Shown here piece after piece: positions 27,412-36,597 of a stretch of DNA of 64,000 nt. Source of the DNA: Novisyntrophococcus fermenticellae (GTDB lineage: Bacteria > Bacillota > Clostridia > Lachnospirales > Lachnospiraceae); NCBI RefSeq assembly GCF_018866245.1, contig NZ_CP076458.1:806001-870000 (forward strand). The letters run 5' to 3'. Every line of letters starts with the position of its first letter. Within the stretch, counting starts at the first letter, position 1. Both the position numbers and the translations under genes were made by a program. The notes under the pieces were generated by a model. The model was not told where the DNA came from. It did no database searches and worked only from the letters and a program-made list of their open reading frames with translations.

Positions 27412-27503
27412 TAAATTTTGCGTTGTATGAAATTAATGGAAGTGGTAATATATGCGAGAGAGGTTAACAAAGTAACTTATTGTGCGATATGAAAGGACAA
27501 TCG

Positions 27504-28778
27504 GTGGTGAAAAAGTGGTTTTATAGACGCTCCTTAAGGGGAAAGATGATAGCATCATTTGGTGTGCTTTGGATACTGATCGTATGTATTTTTCTTCTGT
27601 TCTGCAAACAAACCATCACCGATATTCAAAATGAAAGTATTCGTTATATGGTTCAGCTGAATGAGAACATAGATATTCTTCTGAATACGGTGCTGACTAG
27701 TTCGGATCAGTTAAAAAACATTCAATTGTATGATAAAGAATACAGATCTATTCTGGAAGAGAATAATGTTGAGCTTCCGATTCATAAACGGTGGGAGAAC
27801 ATCCGATATGTAGAAAAAGCAATGAAGCATGCGGTGGAATTTAACCCGAATATAATCAGGGCTACAATTATCGCGGAGGATGAAACCTACAGTACGCTTG
27901 GCTATGTAAGCGATGAATACAAAAGCCGGATTATAGATATAGCAGAAAAAACACAGTTGGACAGTATTGGCAAAACAGTTTATTTGGAGGTTTTTGAAGA
28001 AGAAATTGATCTCCTCAGATACGGAGTTGTGACAATGCTGTCTTATTTATATGATTATAATTCCAACAGATTTCTGGGTCTTTTGGCAGTAGATATTAAT
28101 TTCAGTACGATATGTGATGTTCTGGATGAAGGCGCAAAAAAGGCCAACAGCACAGGTATTGTAGTTCTGAATGATAAAGGCTTAATTTACCAGTCCCCAT
28201 CCTCTAAGCTGTCCTTGAATGATAACCCGGAAATATTGGAGCAGTTTAAAGTACAGACGAAACAGCTGCTGGAGGAAGAGGATACGTTTCAAAGGATTGA
28301 AATAGATCAGGGAAATTACTTGTTGACGGCAATACAAATGATTCGTTTTCCGGATATGTTTCGGGTTACATTTTCTGTACAGGAAGGTATAGAATCCTTA
28401 AATATGCTGAAGTTCCTGCTGCAGCCCATGTTAGAAAATGCAATCAACCATGGATTAAGAAACACACGTACCGGTGGGAGAATAGGAATTAATGTGTTCC
28501 GTGAAGGGAACGACCTGAAACTTGTGATTTGGGACAATGGCGGTCAGATGACGGAACAAGAAGTGGAAAATTGGAATCAGATTCTGGAATCAGAAAATGC
28601 ATCCTATGTTCTGGAAGATGAATTTGATGAAGTCGAATGGGAAACAATCGGACTTAAGAATGTAAATGCGCGGATAAAGGGGTACTACGGAAAAGATTAT
28701 GGTGTCCATGTTGAAAAGAAAAACGGAGATACGGAAATATATTTAGATCTGAAAATAATAGATACAGAAAGGAGCTAA
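27504..28778 (+). pseudogene. YesM-type sensor kinase lacking HAMP and phosphoacceptor region (internal deletion)
   Basis: The frame holds a first membrane helix (residues about 20-35 from GTG 27504), a Cache-like extracellular sensor, and a C-terminal HATPase domain (FLLQPMLENAINHGL, then VIWDNGGQ). Between VTFSVQEGIESLN and MLKFLLQPM there should be a second membrane helix, a HAMP domain and the H-box (NPHFLYNT in the intact YesM at 33239). All are absent, without a frame change. Compared with that kinase about 170-190 residues are missing, leaving about 424. The product has no phosphoacceptor His and its ATPase domain would follow an extracellular domain with no return helix, so it is very likely dead. 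The probable start is GTG with AAAGGA upstream; the open frame extends back to 27480. Confidence 0.8.
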
Positions 28779-28782
28779 CAGG

Positions 28783-30399
28783 ATGAACGTAGAAGTGGAA
28801 TGCAAAATGAAGGTTGTTGTAGCGGATGATGAAGCCCTTGCAAGAAAAGCGATTGTCAGTATGCTTCTGCGTTCGGATATGCCGATAGAAATCGTCGGAG
28901 AGTTTGATTCAGGTACACAGGTCCTGGACTATCTGGAAAAAACACAGGGGGATGCAGATATTCTGATCACAGATATACGGATGATGGACATCGATGGGTT
29001 AGAGACGGCCAGGCGTATTATGGAAAAGGAATATAGGACGCAGGTGATTTTAGTATCCGGTTATGCCGAATTTTCGTATGCCAGGCAGGCGATTAGATAT
29101 CGGGTCAAAGAGTATCTGACAAAACCGATTGCACAGGCAGACTTGCTGAATGCGGTGAATCATATTATTTGCCGGAAAAAAGAACAGGAAATATTCAAGA
29201 ATCGTCAAAAAGAGCAAGACATATTGGAATTTTCCAAACAGCAATTATCCGTCAGACAACTCTTATACAATGAAAAATTATTGAATCGACTAATTGAAAG
29301 CATACCGGAAAATAATATTTGGCAGAAGTACCGCCTTGCTGTCGTTCAAATAAATAATAACAGCGAAGAGCAGCAGAAAACGATGTACGATTTACTTGAA
29401 AAATGGCAGGCACTTCACGTAGTGCAAACGGTACTCTGGTATTTTCCGGCTGGTCATGAATGGCTGCTGGTGTTATCGGATCGGTGTAAGGCTCTTTCTG
29501 AAAAAGAAATTAAAATATTGCTAAACAGTATTATGATTTATATAAGCTGCCGGATCCGTTCTCAGGTTTCTGTTGGAGTCAGTGATATTATGCGGGGTAA
29601 GTCCGAATTTATTACAGCTTATAAAAATGCGGTGGATGCTGTTAATTTGCGTCTGCTAAGGGGCTGGGATGAAGTCTGTTTTTATGCCGATATTGAAAAG
29701 GATCATACGATTTTATTTACGGAAGGACAAAAGCTCGGCTTAAAAAAAGAACTTCAAAAGTACAATTCTGACAGAGTGGATGAAATTGTACATACTTTTT
29801 TTACGGATAAGCGGATACAGAATCTAAAATCATTAGACCCGCTGTATCAGGGAATCATCGACATACTAAGCACTACGAGCATGCTCCGCACAGAAGCCGA
29901 AAGTATGTGGGGATCAATAGAAAATTTGGCTCAGGAGCAGTCATATGATTTGTACCAGTTTTATAGCATCTGCGAGTTGGAAGATTTTATAATCAGTAGA
30001 TTAGAAGCATGTATGAGCCGTCCGCTTGAAGACAACGACAATACAGCGGGTGTTATGGATATGGTCATTAAATATGTGCAGGAAAATTATCAGCAGCAGA
30101 TTTCACTGCAGGAATTGGCAGACCGGCAGTTGTTTATGAATGCTTCTTATCTGAGCCGGCTTTTTAAGTCAACAACAGGACAGACCTTTTCCAAATATCT
30201 GCTGACCTTCCGATTAAAGGCGGCTTCTGATTTGTTGAAAAACAGCGGCTTACACATCAGTGAGATTGGCGAATATGTTGGCTTCAGCGATTCCTCATAT
30301 TTTATTTCCTGCTTTAAAAAGCAATTTCATATGACACCGAAGGAGTTCAGGAGGAGTCTTTCTACAAAAAAAACCAGCATTGAAAGGCCGGGCGGATGA
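28783..30399 (+). CDS. YesN-type response regulator with AraC DNA-binding domain
   Basis: A 538-residue regulator. A receiver domain is at about residues 9-130: acidic pocket VADDEALARK, phosphorylated Asp in ILITDIRMM and Lys in YLTKPI. A long linker follows, then a C-terminal AraC-type double HTH from about residue 435 (YQQQISLQELADRQLFMNAS, then ISEIGEYVGFSDSSYFISCF, ending MTPKEFRRSL). It normally switches on the neighbouring sugar operon when its YesM partner is active. Its partner just upstream is deleted for the phosphoacceptor. An alternative start at 28807 (MKVVVADDE) is possible. It is convergent with the broken regulator starting 3 bases on. Confidence 0.9.
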   Translation: MNVEVECKMKVVVADDEALARKAIVSMLLRSDMPIEIVGEFDSGTQVLDYLEKTQGDADILITDIRMMDIDGLETARRIMEKEYRTQVILVSGYAEFSYARQAIRYRVKEYLTKPIAQADLLNAVNHIICRKKEQEIFKNRQKEQDILEFSKQQLSVRQLLYNEKLLNRLIESIPENNIWQKYRLAVVQINNNSEEQQKTMYDLLEKWQALHVVQTVLWYFPAGHEWLLVLSDRCKALSEKEIKILLNSIMIYISCRIRSQVSVGVSDIMRGKSEFITAYKNAVDAVNLRLLRGWDEVCFYADIEKDHTILFTEGQKLGLKKELQKYNSDRVDEIVHTFFTDKRIQNLKSLDPLYQGIIDILSTTSMLRTEAESMWGSIENLAQEQSYDLYQFYSICELEDFIISRLEACMSRPLEDNDNTAGVMDMVIKYVQENYQQQISLQELADRQLFMNASYLSRLFKSTTGQTFSKYLLTFRLKAASDLLKNSGLHISEIGEYVGFSDSSYFISCFKKQFHMTPKEFRRSLSTKKTSIERPGG

Positions 30400-30401
30400 A
30401 A

Positions 30402-31328
30402 CTATGAATTTTTCAATTTATATTCACTTGGTAAGCTTCCGGTTACCTTTTTAAAAGTTTTTACAAAATGGCGTGTGCTGTAATATCCAATCGAATCACT
30501 TACCTGTTGAATCGTAAGTTCCTGATTTGACCTCAATAATTTTTTCGCAATATCTATTCTATAATTTGTAATATAATCTATATAACGTGTGCCTGTCCTT
30601 TCATGAAAAATCTTACTGAAGTAATTTGGCGAGATATCAAATATTTCGCCGAGTGTCTGAATACTTAAGTCTTCATTGTAATGCTGAGAAATATAATTTT
30701 TTATACGGTTGATTAAATCATCACTGTCTAATTTTGATGATTTGCTGTTTGGAAATATACTTATAAGACCATTTATGTCTTTAAAATCAGAACTTTTTGC
30801 AGAAAGCCCAATAAAGTTCGTAACAAAGCGAAAGCAGGATTTCTTTCGCTCAAAAGGAAAGCTTTTATATAGCTCGTTCGTATACAGTAAGAACTGCTTG
30901 TTTTCATAAAAACCTGTTGCATCATTTACAACATAGGATACCAGCAGATTTTCAAGATGATCAGAAAAAGCACATATTTCCGTACTATTTCTTAACGATG
31001 ACAGCTGTTTAAAGAGAACCCAATGGCCTGAAAAAAAGCATCTCAGAGAATTTTGGTTTTGCATGATCGTAATCTTTTGCAATAAATCTGTCAAATATTC
31101 AGATTCAAAAATTACAGCAGAAGTTCCGGCATATTTTTCAGTAAATAATGACTGCATAAAATTTACTAAAGATTGTTTCGTATCATTTGCCATAAATAAA
31201 CATAATTCTCCGGTCGGAAGAAAGTAAACAGAATGCTCAAGACATTTATTAGAAGCTATAGTAGTATATAGTTCTATTATTTCTTCACAATAACGTCCGG
31301 CAGCAGACTTGTTTGGAAGATCTATATA
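30402..31328 (-). pseudogene. C-terminal part of a YesN-type response regulator, split by IS copy 2
   Basis: The leftward frame is open from the IS edge through YIDLPNKSAAGRYCEEII to the AraC-type DNA-binding domain (DLSIQTLGEIFDISPNYF, then LTIQQVSDSIGYYSTRHFVK) and a stop at 30402. An ATG at 31193 could start an orphan 263-residue piece carrying the DNA-binding domain, but without the receiver. Joining it to 32693-33196 after removing the IS and one 3-bp repeat gives one continuous 475-residue regulator, so the gene was whole before the IS arrived. Confidence 0.92.
31326..31328. repeat. Target-site duplication, left of IS copy 2
   Basis: ATA here is repeated at 32693-32695 on the other side of the element, the 3-bp duplication expected from IS3-family insertion. 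Confidence 0.75.
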
Positions 31329-31445
31329 TATAGTGGCTCAGTTGTCAAGACAAAAATCTAAGATTTTTATAATGAACTGATATGGTGGATAAGTGACAAG
31401 GAGTATGGGGAAGGCAGTGGAACACCCCCCAGATCCATATATGCA

Positions 31446-32336
31446 TCAAGCTACATAGGGCAGTAGCATTGCCGGGTAGTAGCATTCAGCCGGTTTTTGA
31501 TAGTCAAGGGCAGAATGACATCTTTCAAAATTATAAGTGAAAATATATCGTCCGATAGCGGCTCTGGCTTCTTTGATATTGTTATATTGTGTAAGGTACG
31601 CTTCTTCATATTTGAAGCTACGAAACCAGCGTTCAATCATGATGTTGTCAGCCCAACGGCTTTTCCCATCCATGCTTTGGCGAATTCCATTTTTCTTTAA
31701 GAATTCAATATATTGTTGACTTGTAAACTGACATCCTTGATCGGAATTTAAAATTTGTGGCTTTGCAACCTTAAAAGCCTTTTTCAAGGCATTGACAACC
31801 ATTCGGGTATCAAGTGTATCATCGACTTCCCAGCCGACAATACAGCGGCTGTACCAGTCGATTACAGCAGTCAGGTACAAAAATCCATGCCGGATGGGAA
31901 TATATGTAATGTCAATCGACCAAGCCTGATTAGGCTTGTCTATGACAGCATTGCGGAGAAGATAAGGGAATACCTTAGCTTGCTGCATCCGCTTCGAAAG
32001 GTTCATCTTTGGGTAGATTGGATGAATGTCCATTTCGCTCATGTAGCGGCGTGCTTTCCGGCGACCAACATGATAACCACGAAGCTTCAACTGTGCTGAC
32101 ATCTGCCTGGCACCCCAGGTCGGATTATCTGTGTGAAGGTGATCAATGATCTCTTTACAAGCCAGTTCTTCCTCTGATACAGGCGTTCCTTTGTAATAAA
32201 TGCTGGTGCGGTTGATATCCAGGAGCTTTGCCCCGACAGAAGCAGGTAATTCTTTAGTCGTCAAAAGGTTTTGGACTAAACTTACTCTCGTAGTCAGGTC
32301 CACAAATTTCTTCAGATTTTTTTTTGAGCCAGTCAA
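31446..32336 (-). CDS. IS3-family transposase OrfB (copy 2)
   Basis: Identical in translation to OrfB at 2988-3878, with the same DDE residues (WSIDIT, LNSDQG, MIERWF). The frame opens at a TTG inside orfA. Confidence 0.92.
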   Translation of the reverse strand: MTGSKKNLKKFVDLTTRVSLVQNLLTTKELPASVGAKLLDINRTSIYYKGTPVSEEELACKEIIDHLHTDNPTWGARQMSAQLKLRGYHVGRRKARRYMSEMDIHPIYPKMNLSKRMQQAKVFPYLLRNAVIDKPNQAWSIDITYIPIRHGFLYLTAVIDWYSRCIVGWEVDDTLDTRMVVNALKKAFKVAKPQILNSDQGCQFTSQQYIEFLKKNGIRQSMDGKSRWADNIMIERWFRSFKYEEAYLTQYNNIKEARAAIGRYIFTYNFERCHSALDYQKPAECYYPAMLLPYVA

Positions 32337-32601
32337 CCTGCATGGTTAACTGACCAACCTTTTTGGCATACTCCGACTTCTCTTTGCGTTCTTCTGCAAG
32401 CTTATCTTTGAGGTTTTCCTCTCGCTTGTCGTCAAATGCTGCAGAAGCGTTGTTTAGGAATTCTTTCTTCCAGTTACGGAGTAAGTTGGGTTGAATATTA
32501 TTTTCAGTTGCAAGGGTATTGAGATCTTTCTCTCCCTTAAGTAACTCAATCACAAGGTCTGATTTAAATTTGGCACTAAAGTTTCTTCTTTGTCTGGACA
32601 T
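32254..32601 (-). CDS. IS3-family transposase OrfA (copy 2)
   Basis: Identical in translation to OrfA at 2723-3070: HTH_Tnp_1 domain followed by a coiled coil. It shows the same +1 frame relation to OrfB as copy 1, so that relation is a property of the element and not a mutation in one copy. Confidence 0.9.
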   Translation of the reverse strand: MSRQRRNFSAKFKSDLVIELLKGEKDLNTLATENNIQPNLLRNWKKEFLNNASAAFDDKREENLKDKLAEERKEKSEYAKKVGQLTMQVDWLKKKSEEICGPDYESKFSPKPFDD

Positions 32602-32692
32602 AGCAATGAATCCTTTCTTTCATACTGATTTTAGTATATCAGATTCATTAAAATCTGTCTGGGAAAGTGTCTTAATTTATGAGACCATTATA

Positions 32693-33196
32693 ATATAAAA
32701 GAGCAGCAGAAAATCTTGTATTCGAAAATACAGTATCTTCAGGAAATATTTCTTTGCTGAAATATAAGTTTAAAGCCTGCGATAATACGACGGAAAAATG
32801 ATTGTTTAAATTCGTATGCGCTTCTTGAAATGATCGCTCAATGGTATCTATGGCCTTTTTTATATCCGCAAGAGAACAGGGTTTTAATAAATATTCATTT
32901 ATACCATACCGCATTGCAGTTCTTGCGTATTCGAACTCCGCAAACCCTGTTAATAAAAGAACCTTTGAATCAGGAGTTATTTCATACAATTCGGGAAGAG
33001 CAGTCAGGCCGTCTTTGACAGGCATGCGAATGTCAAGAAAAATAATGTCCGGATATAATAATTGTGATTTTTGCAAAGCGTCATCACCATTAATAGCTTC
33101 GCTAATTTCATACTGACCGGGATATAGCTCCTGAATCATGCTTATTAATCCTAAACGGACCATGCGTTCATCATCTACAATTAGTATCTTTCTCAT
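32693..33196 (-). pseudogene. N-terminal receiver part of the split YesN-type regulator
   Basis: The first 168 codons encode a complete receiver domain (ILIVDDERMVRLGL, phosphorylated Asp in IIFLDIRMP, Lys in YLLKPCS) and the start of the linker, ending RFSAALLY at the IS. Read-through into the IS adds only NGLIN before a stop. A truncated receiver might still be made and could draw phosphate from the intact kinase upstream without any DNA-binding output. Confidence 0.92.
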
Positions 33197-33238
33197 AATA
33201 TAATTACCTTTCCCCCAAATGACCTTTTGACCCTGGTA

Positions 33239-34993
33239 TCATAATGGAATTAAGATATATTCGACAGTTAATATGCCTTCCCCACTGTGAATATAGAAAA
33301 ACGAATCTTTATTAAACAAATTTAAACGTTCGGATATATTGCTTAGCCCAATACCACTTGCAACCGGTTTTTCCTTGGGGTTAAAACCAATCCCGTCATT
33401 CGAAATAATAATGACGGCATAATTGACAGGATCTTCAAAATTTAAAGTACATTTTTTTGCGTAAACAGTTATTGTGATTGGTTCCATAGAGGGCTCCAGC
33501 CCATGTTTAATTGCATTTTCAACCAATGGCTGAACGATTAATTTTGGAATTACTACATCCTGTATATCATAATCGCATGTAATGATAAAATTCAGGCGTT
33601 CTTCATATCGTAATTTCTGAATCTCCAGGTATTGACGCACGAAGTCAAACTCTTGAAGTATACTACAGTTTTCTTCATTCCTACAGGTATATCTAAATAT
33701 ATTGGAGAGCTTTATTAATCCGGATTCCAAGTCACTTTTATATCCCAATCTGTTCAACGTTACAAAAATATTCAAAGTATTATATAGAAAATGCGGATTT
33801 ATTTGATTCTGTAAAGCTTTATATTCTGCTGTTTTTTGGGATAATTGCGCTTCATATTCATTTTGGATATGAAGCTTAAGCTGCTTTGTCATTTGGTTAA
33901 ATTGCGTGCCAATTTTTGTGAGCTCGTGGGAATATAATAAATCAGTATCAATGCTCGTATCCAAATCTCCGTTTCCAACATGCGCAATGCCGGAAAGAAT
34001 ATCTTGCAAAGATTGTGTTAACCGTCTTGAACGTATCATAAAAAGACAAAAGGCAATAATAAATGTTATAGTAAAGATGATTAAGGCAATGAAACAACTT
34101 TTATATATTTGCCCGTTGGTATCTTTCTGTGAAGAGAAATAGATAAGATTCCATGATGTTTCATTTATTTTTCTATAGGTCAAAAAATAAGTATCGTCAT
34201 CTGTCTTAATCGTTCTTCCTGCTAAAGCTTTTTGTGAAACAAAATCAGAAATAGGAGCACTTTCATAAATCACATGCCCCTTGTTGTCGATTAACCCAAC
34301 AAAGGAACGTTTGCTGCATTTCATATTTTTAAATAAAGTTTCTAATAAGTCATAAGTTAAATCAACTTTGATAATACCAATATCTCTTTTTGTATAAACA
34401 TCCCGTACGCGTCTTACAACAGAGAACGTTTTAACTGGATTTTTCCCATAGTAATCTACTTCTGATGCTGCAGTATAAATAATATCACCGTTATTATGCA
34501 GAGCCTCTTGATACCAGTCTTCTTGTGAATATGGATAATCGTTTAATATTGTTAATCCTGAATACTTACTACAGACATAAAGACGATTATCATACGTATG
34601 TGAAATAGGAATATAGCAAATACCAAGAATATCTGATCTGGCGGTTAATAGTAGATTTTGTACGGTACTTGTATAGTCGCGCGTAATTACATATTGCTTA
34701 TAAGGGTCCTCCGGGTTATCATAATCTGCATTTTGGACATACGTAAAAAAGGACATAATGTCCGTATAACTGTGCGGTGACAGGGAAAGGCGTTTTAAAT
34801 CGTCGGTATATGTCTCTATATTATTACCGATTGAATATAATAAAGAAGTTGTTTGTAATTCCTGATTCTGACTATTTTTATATTGGAAAATATAAGTCAA
34901 TATCGATGCCAGAAAAAGGATTGGGAGAAGCGTGCATGATATATATATAATAATTAAGTGAGAATGAATCGAATTTTTTTTATGTTTTTTCAA
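33239..34993 (-). CDS. YesM-type sensor histidine kinase, intact
   Basis: A 584-residue membrane kinase with helix 1 (about 12-35), an extracellular Cache-like sensor to about 295, helix 2 (about 300-320), HAMP to about 375, His_kinase domain with LQNQINPHFLYNTLN (phosphoacceptor about His401), and HATPase_c (IVQPLVENAIKHGL, then NDGIGFN and GIGLSNI). It lies directly before the response-regulator gene and diverges from a sugar ABC operon, so it should sense the substrate of the alpha-galactoside system. Its own regulator partner is broken by the IS. Confidence 0.93.
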   Translation of the reverse strand: MKKHKKNSIHSHLIIIYISCTLLPILFLASILTYIFQYKNSQNQELQTTSLLYSIGNNIETYTDDLKRLSLSPHSYTDIMSFFTYVQNADYDNPEDPYKQYVITRDYTSTVQNLLLTARSDILGICYIPISHTYDNRLYVCSKYSGLTILNDYPYSQEDWYQEALHNNGDIIYTAASEVDYYGKNPVKTFSVVRRVRDVYTKRDIGIIKVDLTYDLLETLFKNMKCSKRSFVGLIDNKGHVIYESAPISDFVSQKALAGRTIKTDDDTYFLTYRKINETSWNLIYFSSQKDTNGQIYKSCFIALIIFTITFIIAFCLFMIRSRRLTQSLQDILSGIAHVGNGDLDTSIDTDLLYSHELTKIGTQFNQMTKQLKLHIQNEYEAQLSQKTAEYKALQNQINPHFLYNTLNIFVTLNRLGYKSDLESGLIKLSNIFRYTCRNEENCSILQEFDFVRQYLEIQKLRYEERLNFIITCDYDIQDVVIPKLIVQPLVENAIKHGLEPSMEPITITVYAKKCTLNFEDPVNYAVIIISNDGIGFNPKEKPVASGIGLSNISERLNLFNKDSFFYIHSGEGILTVEYILIPL

Positions 34994-35080
34994 AAACCAT
35001 ATCCTCCAAATAGTATTACGTAACGGTTTTCATTTTAACATAGGGGAAAATGCAATTCAATCAATCATAAAAAAGAGCCC

Positions 35081-35097
35081 TCAAATTGTAAATTTGA
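35081..35097. promoter_or_regulatory. Inverted repeat in the divergent control region
   Basis: TCAAATT and AATTTGA, separated by GTA, form a perfect 17-bp palindrome between the divergent YesM kinase gene and the sugar binding-protein gene. It is a plausible operator; which protein binds it is unknown. Confidence 0.4.
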
Positions 35098-35199
35098 TGC
35101 GATATGCAACGATGAGATAAGCGGATATAATGAAATAACAACAACAGATGACGTCAAACTGTTGAAAACTATATTTAATATTGGAAGGAATTAAGATAA

Positions 35200-36543
35200 A
35201 TGAAGATTAAAAAAGTGATGCGTTTAATAATCTCAACTACGGCGATTTTAGGCATGCTCACCGGGTGTTCTTCTAATCCGGAAGAAGGAATAAAGGAAGG
35301 TGCGTCAGCAACATCAGAAACAAAATCTGCTTCGGCTGAAAGCACGAAGGAAGGCGCGGCGCCATTAACGGGTGTTACGATCGAATTTTTATACAATTTA
35401 AATGGTGAAACTACAAGTGATGCTATCTTAAAAGCATGTGAAGATTTTACATATGAAACAGGAATTGAAGTCGAGGCTATTATGCCGGGGTCAAATTTCA
35501 GTGATACTATGAAAACAAGAATGGCAGCAAATCAGCTTCCTGATATTTGGACAACACATGGATGGGCAGTTGCAAGATATAGTGAATATCTGGAACCGTT
35601 GAATGACCAGGAATTTGCAGCAAGCATAAACCCGGAGATAAAAGATTTGGTCACAGGAGAAGACGGTAATATTTACGCAGCTCCATTGGATATGGATTTG
35701 GTCGGAATCACATATAATGGAGACTTGTTGACGGAGGCCGGAGTTAATGTTGATGAGCTGAAAACCTGGGAGGACTTTGATGCGGCCTGTAAAAAGGTAA
35801 GCGATTTGGGAAAGACACCAATTCATATAGGCGGAAAAGATAATTTTACAATCGGTAATATTTTTAATGACATTGCACCGACATTATATACAAATGATAA
35901 TGAAGCAAACCAGAAAGCACTTTTGGATGGAAGCTTTGACTGGAGTCAGTGGGATAAGGCGGCTGGAATGTTAGACGCATGGAATCAAAAAGGATATATT
36001 AACCCTGACTGTCTGACTGCAGACTATATGACCAGCATTAAGGCAATGGCCAAAGGAGATGTAGCATTTTCCTTTTATGGAGCCAGTGGAATTGCCGAGG
36101 TGTACGCTATTAATGCAAACGCAAATATTGGATTTATGCCCTTACCGGCAAAAGATAATGATTCAAAACAGACATTATTAGTCGGAGAGCATTTTGCTGC
36201 AGGTGTCTGGAAGGATTCTGAACATAAAAAAGAAGCAATGCAGTTGCTTAATTATCTAATGAGAGAAGATGTATGTACGGAATTAGCAAGCGTTTGTGCG
36301 ATGCCGTCAGGCGTTTCCTATGTCACCAGCGATACTGGAAAGCTGGCTGAATATTACGCAAAGTATTCAGAGGAAGGAATCCAAACAGTGCCTTATTTTG
36401 ATCGGGCATATTTACCCAGTGGCATGTGGAATGACCTATGTACAACTGGTGCATTAATTCTATCGGGAGATAGTGAAGGAGTACAAAAGGCGACAGAACA
36501 AATGGAATCAAGCTATAAGGAAAAGATGGCACAGGCTAATTAA
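35200..36543 (+). CDS. Sugar ABC transporter substrate-binding lipoprotein (CUT1)
   Basis: A 447-residue SBP_bac_1 protein with lipobox GMLTGCSS (Cys about 23), a Ser/Glu-rich linker and a binding core (VTIEFLYNLNGETTSDAILK, LPDIWTTHGWAV). It precedes two permeases and a GH36 alpha-galactosidase, so raffinose, melibiose or another alpha-galactoside is the likely ligand. It starts at an ATG with GGAAGGA upstream. Confidence 0.92.
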   Translation: MKIKKVMRLIISTTAILGMLTGCSSNPEEGIKEGASATSETKSASAESTKEGAAPLTGVTIEFLYNLNGETTSDAILKACEDFTYETGIEVEAIMPGSNFSDTMKTRMAANQLPDIWTTHGWAVARYSEYLEPLNDQEFAASINPEIKDLVTGEDGNIYAAPLDMDLVGITYNGDLLTEAGVNVDELKTWEDFDAACKKVSDLGKTPIHIGGKDNFTIGNIFNDIAPTLYTNDNEANQKALLDGSFDWSQWDKAAGMLDAWNQKGYINPDCLTADYMTSIKAMAKGDVAFSFYGASGIAEVYAINANANIGFMPLPAKDNDSKQTLLVGEHFAAGVWKDSEHKKEAMQLLNYLMREDVCTELASVCAMPSGVSYVTSDTGKLAEYYAKYSEEGIQTVPYFDRAYLPSGMWNDLCTTGALILSGDSEGVQKATEQMESSYKEKMAQAN

Positions 36544-36551
36544 CCATAAAC

Positions 36552-36581
36552 AGGGTGTTCTTAAATGGACACCCTGTTTTA
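36552..36581 (+). terminator. Short hairpin between binding protein and permease
   Basis: CAGGGTGT ... ACACCCTG forms an 8-bp perfect stem with TTTT after it, just past the binding-protein gene. As in the other ABC loci here, it likely reduces read-through to the permeases. Confidence 0.65.
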
Positions 36582-36597
36582 GAGAAAGGGTGTATAC

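Larger units (their letters stand above)
31329..32692 (-). mobile_element. IS3-family insertion sequence, copy 2 (1364 bp)
   Basis: This is the same element as at 2632-3995, in reverse orientation, with the same length, ends and ORF translations. It lies inside the response-regulator gene of the alpha-galactoside locus. The lack of visible divergence between copies suggests very recent transposition. Its right end (as transposon) is at 31329 and its left end at 32692. Confidence 0.94.
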
